From Siphonodentalium dalli (Eukaryota; Mollusca; Scaphopoda; Gadilida; Siphonodentaliidae), in assembly GCA_032622095.1 (NCBI GenBank), contig CP136067.1:78890705-78954704 (forward strand): 64,000 bases of DNA, in the 5' to 3' direction. Below the pieces are notes generated by a model that worked only from the letters and a program-made list of their open reading frames with translations, did no database searches and had not been told where the DNA came from. Position 1 is the stretch's first letter; each line of letters starts with the position of its first letter. Below are positions 60,082 to 64,000 of this stretch, piece by piece. Both the position numbers and the translations under genes were made by a program.

Positions 60082-60364
60082 AGATGCACAATCCGAATTA
60101 ACGCTCTTAAATTTCTATTTCTTTGGCTTCGGGGTTAAACATATTTGATTCGAGTCGAGGCATCCACTCATTAAAGCTCAGAGAGATCAGATATCAATTT
60201 TTGAAATTTAATATTTTTCAACACCTGGAATATTTGGCGGCCTGTCAAATATTCGACGAATACCGACCGACATAGCCTCGATACAATATTGCGTTGAACA
60301 AAATGTTGATATATAACAGTTTTTGTGGCAGTTTTATATTATAGTTGACATATTGTTTGTTAAT
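60082..60364. mobile_element. TTAA MITE family G, copy 2, right end interrupted
   Basis: Left end AGATGCACAATCCGAATTAA after TTAA (60078-60081). The body matches G1 through GAACAAAATGTTGATATATAAC. Similarity stops at about 60364, where a TAA-flanked element is inserted; a few more bases of match may resume after 62116. Confidence 0.8.
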
Positions 60365-60367
60365 TAA

Positions 60368-62115
60368 GGCCTAACAAAAAAATACGTTTGTTTCCGCTAA
60401 CGAGCTGAAAAAAATTAGGGTAGGTAGGTAGGCTTAACTTCTTTTTTTTTGGTTAACTTTTTTTTTCAGTATCTTGAAAAATAACTGTATAATACTTGTC
60501 AATAACCCAAACTATGCACTTCTAAGCCCCAATCATGTTAACCCAGATGACAGAGAAACTATAAACTCCAATTCAATCTTACATATGCTTTAATATTTAC
60601 ATATATACTAGTCTATATCCTAATATAGTCTTTGATAATCCTAATATTTCCCATATGGTCTGGCGACAACTGGAGTCAGTCCAGCAACACTGCACTGTTC
60701 ACATATTGGAGTGACCGTCTTGTACCGATCTCTTAATGATGGCTTCAGAACACCACCTTCTCCTCCACATTCAGTGAAGTATCTAGGTATTTTTTGAGGA
60801 CACCTGTTTTTGGGCAATGATATGCCAAAGGCATAACCTGAAGGCCCGAGCGGAGGAAGGTTTGGGAGGGGTGACCCCCCCCCCCATGCTGATGGTGGGG
60901 GTTCTCACCCTGGAAAATTTGTGAAAATCCATTGCATTTAGAGCTAATCTAGGGCAGAGTCAGTATTTTGAATTTTACTGAGAGGTCAATTTGATCAAGT
61001 TTCTCAAACATAACTTTGGAAATTTTTTATACCCCTTTAAAAGATAAAAGGGGGTATACTGTTTTGCACCTGTCCGTCCGTGCGTCCATCCATACGTCCA
61101 TTGTTCTGTTCCGCTTTTCCATTCTAGAGTTATTCATCTTTGTTTTTCTGGAAATGTTGGCTGTTTGGTCCATCCGACGTCTGCTCTGAGGTCATAACTT
61201 GAACAGTAATGCTCAGATCTCAATGAAATTTTGTATGGATGTTCACCACTATGAGGACATTTAATGGCACATTCAACTGTTTTGTTTTTGTTTTTTGTTT
61301 TATAGTTATTCATCTTTGTTTACATGAAAATGCTGATTTTTTTGGGTCCATCTGTCTGAATATAGCAATCATTAGTTATAGATATGCCCACATCAGGCGG
61401 TATGCGCTAAGAGGGTATGCACCGGACGACAGTCGATCTCTTGTTTTATATGTATGGATTGGAAATGCTTATACGATATTGTCAGATATATTTTGGTTCA
61501 ATGGACTATGATTATCCTGCTTGAAATGAGACTTACCATTATCACTCTAATTCATATAATATGCTATTTTATAAAATTCAAGTGAGACACATACATAATA
61601 TACTACATGTAGTACAGAAACAATGTCTATTAAGTTAGTAATTACTATTTATAGTACTAATCTCTATGTTAATTTTTTATTTGGTATTATGATATCCCAC
61701 CTGATAACCAGGTTGATTTGATCAAATTGTTAATGTTCATGTACTGTATTTGATTGAAATACTGAAGTCTGAAGGCTGAATGATAACAAACCTGAATTCA
61801 AGCTATTTGAAGTTTTCACAGATGAAAGCTAGATAATGCCAAACATACTTTACAGTACGGTATGATTCCAACTGTTAAACTTAAATCTTTTTGTAAACTT
61901 AAATTTCTTATGGCAATATATATAAATATATTAATGTTTTGCATCTTGTTATGATATGAATTGGGACCTAAATTAAAAAAAAAAAATTAAAAAAATTTTG
62001 TTTGTTTTTTGGTCGGATTTTTTTTTTTTTGCAATGGCAATAAAAAGTTTAGGGTCGGGGGTTTAAAATAGGGTCGGTCGGGTTAGCGGAAACAAACGTC
62101 TTTTTTGTTTAGGCC
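60368..62115. mobile_element. 1.75-kb TIR element with TAA target duplication
   Basis: Ends GGCCTAACAAAAAAATACGT and (inverted) GGCCTAAACAAAAAAGACGT, pairing onward through TTGTTTCCGCTAAC for about 36 bp. TAA is duplicated at 60365-60367 and 62116-62118, and GGCC termini plus TAA fit PIF/Harbinger. The interior holds an 11-nt C tract (60875-60885), a TATACCCCTTTAAAAG...TGTCCGTCCGTGCGTCCATC molluscan-type segment (61026-61110) and A/T runs. No transposase-like frame. Confidence 0.78.
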
Positions 62116-62118
62116 TAA

Positions 62119-63276
62119 TCGATTGATTGATTGAACATATTTATTGTGACCCACAAATGTATATACAAATTACACATAAGGATTAACTGTCATGTGGACT
62201 GTTTTTATGGAGATGTAACGGTGAGGTAAGTGGACATAACTTGTGTAAAACCCGAAGGGTTTTACATACAAGTTATGACCACTTACCTCACCGTTACATC
62301 TCCATAAAAATAGTCCACATGACAGTTAATCCTTATATTTATATACATTTAGCGAGAAAGTCACTTTTGTAAATATATTTAAATCGAAAAGTGTATCGTG
62401 ACAAGATCAGCCCAAAATACCCAATAGCACCCTTGCCAAAAGTTAATAGGAACAATTTATCTTCATATTGAAACCCGATGATGTATTAAGTCAATCCTGC
62501 GCGAGTCCAAATGCGCCCAAAACATTACGCGTTCGTATTTCCAAACCTAATGACGTATCGATGGTGTTATTAGCTTGGTGTTATGAGGCGTTGCGCATTC
62601 ACCGAGAAATAACTGCAACTAGCCACGTGGGCGCCGACCAATCAGAATGCTGGATTTAGTGATGACAACACTTAGTGTGTAAATATATATTATTATAGAC
62701 ATAGATAGTTGTGTGGGGACAGAGGATCGGAGCACAAGCTGCGGAACTTATCAGAGCCCCTCTCCTCTGGCATTCGGCTGCTAATAAAAGTATTTAGAGA
62801 TAGGTTCAAAATTTGTGTTTAAAGTGGATGCTGCACGCTGTAGCTGTTTGGAGTGGCTATGGTCTCGCGGTAGGGGGTAGGATAACATTTATGAGAAGCG
62901 GTCTGTCGATGCCGAACAGGAGATCTTTTTCAGAGACGATAGAATCATTAAGTTCATCCAACCTTGCCCACATAAGTTTTCTGGAGTCTGCGTACCAAGG
63001 ACAACTGAAGAAAAAATGGTTAGCGTCTTCACATGGATGACCACAACTACATGATGGTTGAGCCGAGATGTAATTTTCATGTTTGTCGAAGTTTAGATCA
63101 CTGCAGTTATTTCTGAGTCTACAGTGCAGTATGTTTAGTTTCCTCTGACCAGCGTTATAGTATGATGGAGGTTTTATAGTAATTTCTTGTTTGCAGAAAG
63201 TTTTATACATGTTACTTATTATTTCATCTTTGGTTGGTTCTGATGAGGGGTCGGTAAGTTTTTTGTTGTCGGTACA
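62119..63276 (-). pseudogene. LINE D copy 2: ORF2 C-terminus, 3' UTR and (TCAA)n tail
   Basis: The minus frame 63210-62857 reads TIKPPSYYNAGQRKLNILHC, NNCSDLNFDKHENYIS, CSCGHPCEDANHFFFSCP, then DSRKLMWARLDEL and LFGIDR, homologous to copy 1 and with the zinc ligands intact. Upstream it keeps KKLTDPSSEPTKDEI, then ends at a 14-nt homopolymer (63277-63290). The 3' UTR matches copy 1 (GATCGGAGCACAAG near 62727) but is extended by about 500 bp that includes a perfect hairpin. It ends AATAAATATGTTCAATCAAT (minus strand, about 62140-62121). Confidence 0.82.
62176..62336. repeat. 161-bp near-perfect hairpin in the LINE D2 3' UTR
   Basis: ATAAGGATTAACTGTCATGT at the left end is perfectly complementary to the right end, and pairing continues almost without mismatch to the centre ACCCGA-AGGGT near 62257. 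Absent from LINE D1, so it is probably an inserted palindromic MITE, perhaps part of a larger insertion reaching about 62690. Confidence 0.9.
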
Positions 63277-64000
63277 GGGGGGGGGGGGGGTCGGAAAAAA
63301 AATTCAGGCACGTATGGCATTTTTTCCCTTTCATCATTTTTTGTACCCACCCACCCCCACCGCCAAATTTTTTTCCGTTTTCGGCAGTTTTTTTCCGACC
63401 ATTTTTTGACACCCACCCCCATTTTAACACTAAAACAGAGATTTGCGGGGGGAAATTCACTGTAAACAGCTGTATATGAATTTATGTGCATACTATTTAT
63501 CATGGATGTTAACATGGACATGTAAATAGGAATGAGTCATTTAGAGGTCATTCGGCCAAAAAAACATGGCTGCCAGCGGCCATCTTGGATTTAAAAATTT
63601 GCAACAAAATACAACACGATAACTGCCTGCAGTCAGTTTACAGTTAGAATTACATTATTTCTCTCATTCAAAGTGGGTTTGAAGCCCAACTCATTGCCAA
63701 AACACTAAAAAACAAGCAGGATTTTTTTTTTGTTAGTTGCGGAAAAAATTGCTTGTTGGTGGCTTTGACCACCCACCCACCCCGGCATATTTTTCACCCC
63801 CACCTGGTCGGTAGTGGTTTTTCATGATAAATTCCATTCATCGATCATGGACGGAATGAAACTCGATTTGAAACGGGCCGTATTAGTGAAGTAGTTTATG
63901 TATCGCAAAGGGTTTCTGATGGGGTATCGAGATGCTTCACTGACAGTATGGGGTAGTAAATGTGTGAGGTAGTTTGGGACATGATTGGTTACCAACTATA
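63277..64000. other. non-coding, C- and G-rich repeats
   Basis: G run at 63277-63290, then CACCCACC-rich segments at 63340-63420 and 63765-63810. Frames here are low-complexity by-products. Nothing else supported. Confidence 0.5.

Noticed and set aside
62176..62336. Long hairpin as a transcription terminator
   Set aside because: Far too long, lacks a U-tract, and the context is a LINE 3' UTR in a eukaryote.
63191..63521. Overlapping frames of 72-100 codons at the right edge
   Set aside because: They are translations of poly-G/C and CACCC-rich repeats.

Overview
The window reads as eukaryotic, A+T-rich, intron-era animal DNA with almost no intact host coding sequence. The repeat vocabulary suggests a mollusc, probably a bivalve or gastropod: jockey/CR1-like non-LTR retrotransposons with CCHC gag-like ORF1s and (TCAA)n tails, spacers with 'TGTCCGTCCGTxCGTC' and 'GATAACTTTAGTT', abundant TTAA-bounded MITEs and a KIAA1958/DUF3504-type gene relic. 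That assignment is inference; no ribosomal RNA, tRNA or diagnostic host gene was found. No CRISPR array, operon or bacterial signal is present.

Layout. 0-4.8 kb: non-coding DNA with two small LINE relics. 4.85-9.74 kb: LINE A (endonuclease, reverse transcriptase, C-terminal zinc region), split in its RT by a 1,374-bp PIF/Harbinger-like element with a TAA target duplication. 9.9-16.3 kb: LINE B, with a large internal deletion and four separate DNA-element insertions, one of which carries two further nested elements. 16.7-21.66 kb: a 210-codon unassigned ORF and LINE C (ORF1, endonuclease, start of RT). 21.77-23.05 kb: a Mutator-like element with about 100-bp TIRs and an exact 9-bp target duplication. 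23.1-25.2 kb: minus-strand relics including a DUF3504 (Crypton-derived, KIAA1958-like) pseudogene. 25.7-28.4 kb: a diverged direct duplication.

29.8-40.05 kb: four copies (a fifth fragment lies near 0.8 kb) of LINE family E, which has a 5' UTR, a CCHC ORF1 and a 3' UTR with (TCAA)n tail but no endonuclease or RT. It looks like a molluscan counterpart of mammalian HAL1. 42.7-43.1 kb: 140-154-bp tandem repeat. 44.0-47.2 kb: a foldback element whose long inverted termini are arrays of 19-bp palindromes, enclosing a MITE and a 650-bp inner hairpin. 48.1-48.2 kb: a second array of tandem palindromes. 48.7-49.8 kb: a 1.1-kb inverted minisatellite. 50.3-50.7 kb: another long hairpin. 51.3-60.4 kb: MITEs, tandem repeats and a LINE D relic. 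60.37-62.12 kb: a second TAA-flanked TIR element. 62.1-63.28 kb: LINE D copy 2.

The main value of the window is as a stratigraphic record. Retrotransposon reading frames and one empty site allow several insertions to be resolved to the base, and at least ten element ends obey a TTAA rule. None of the elements shows an intact transposase or reverse transcriptase, so the region appears to be a graveyard mobilised in trans.
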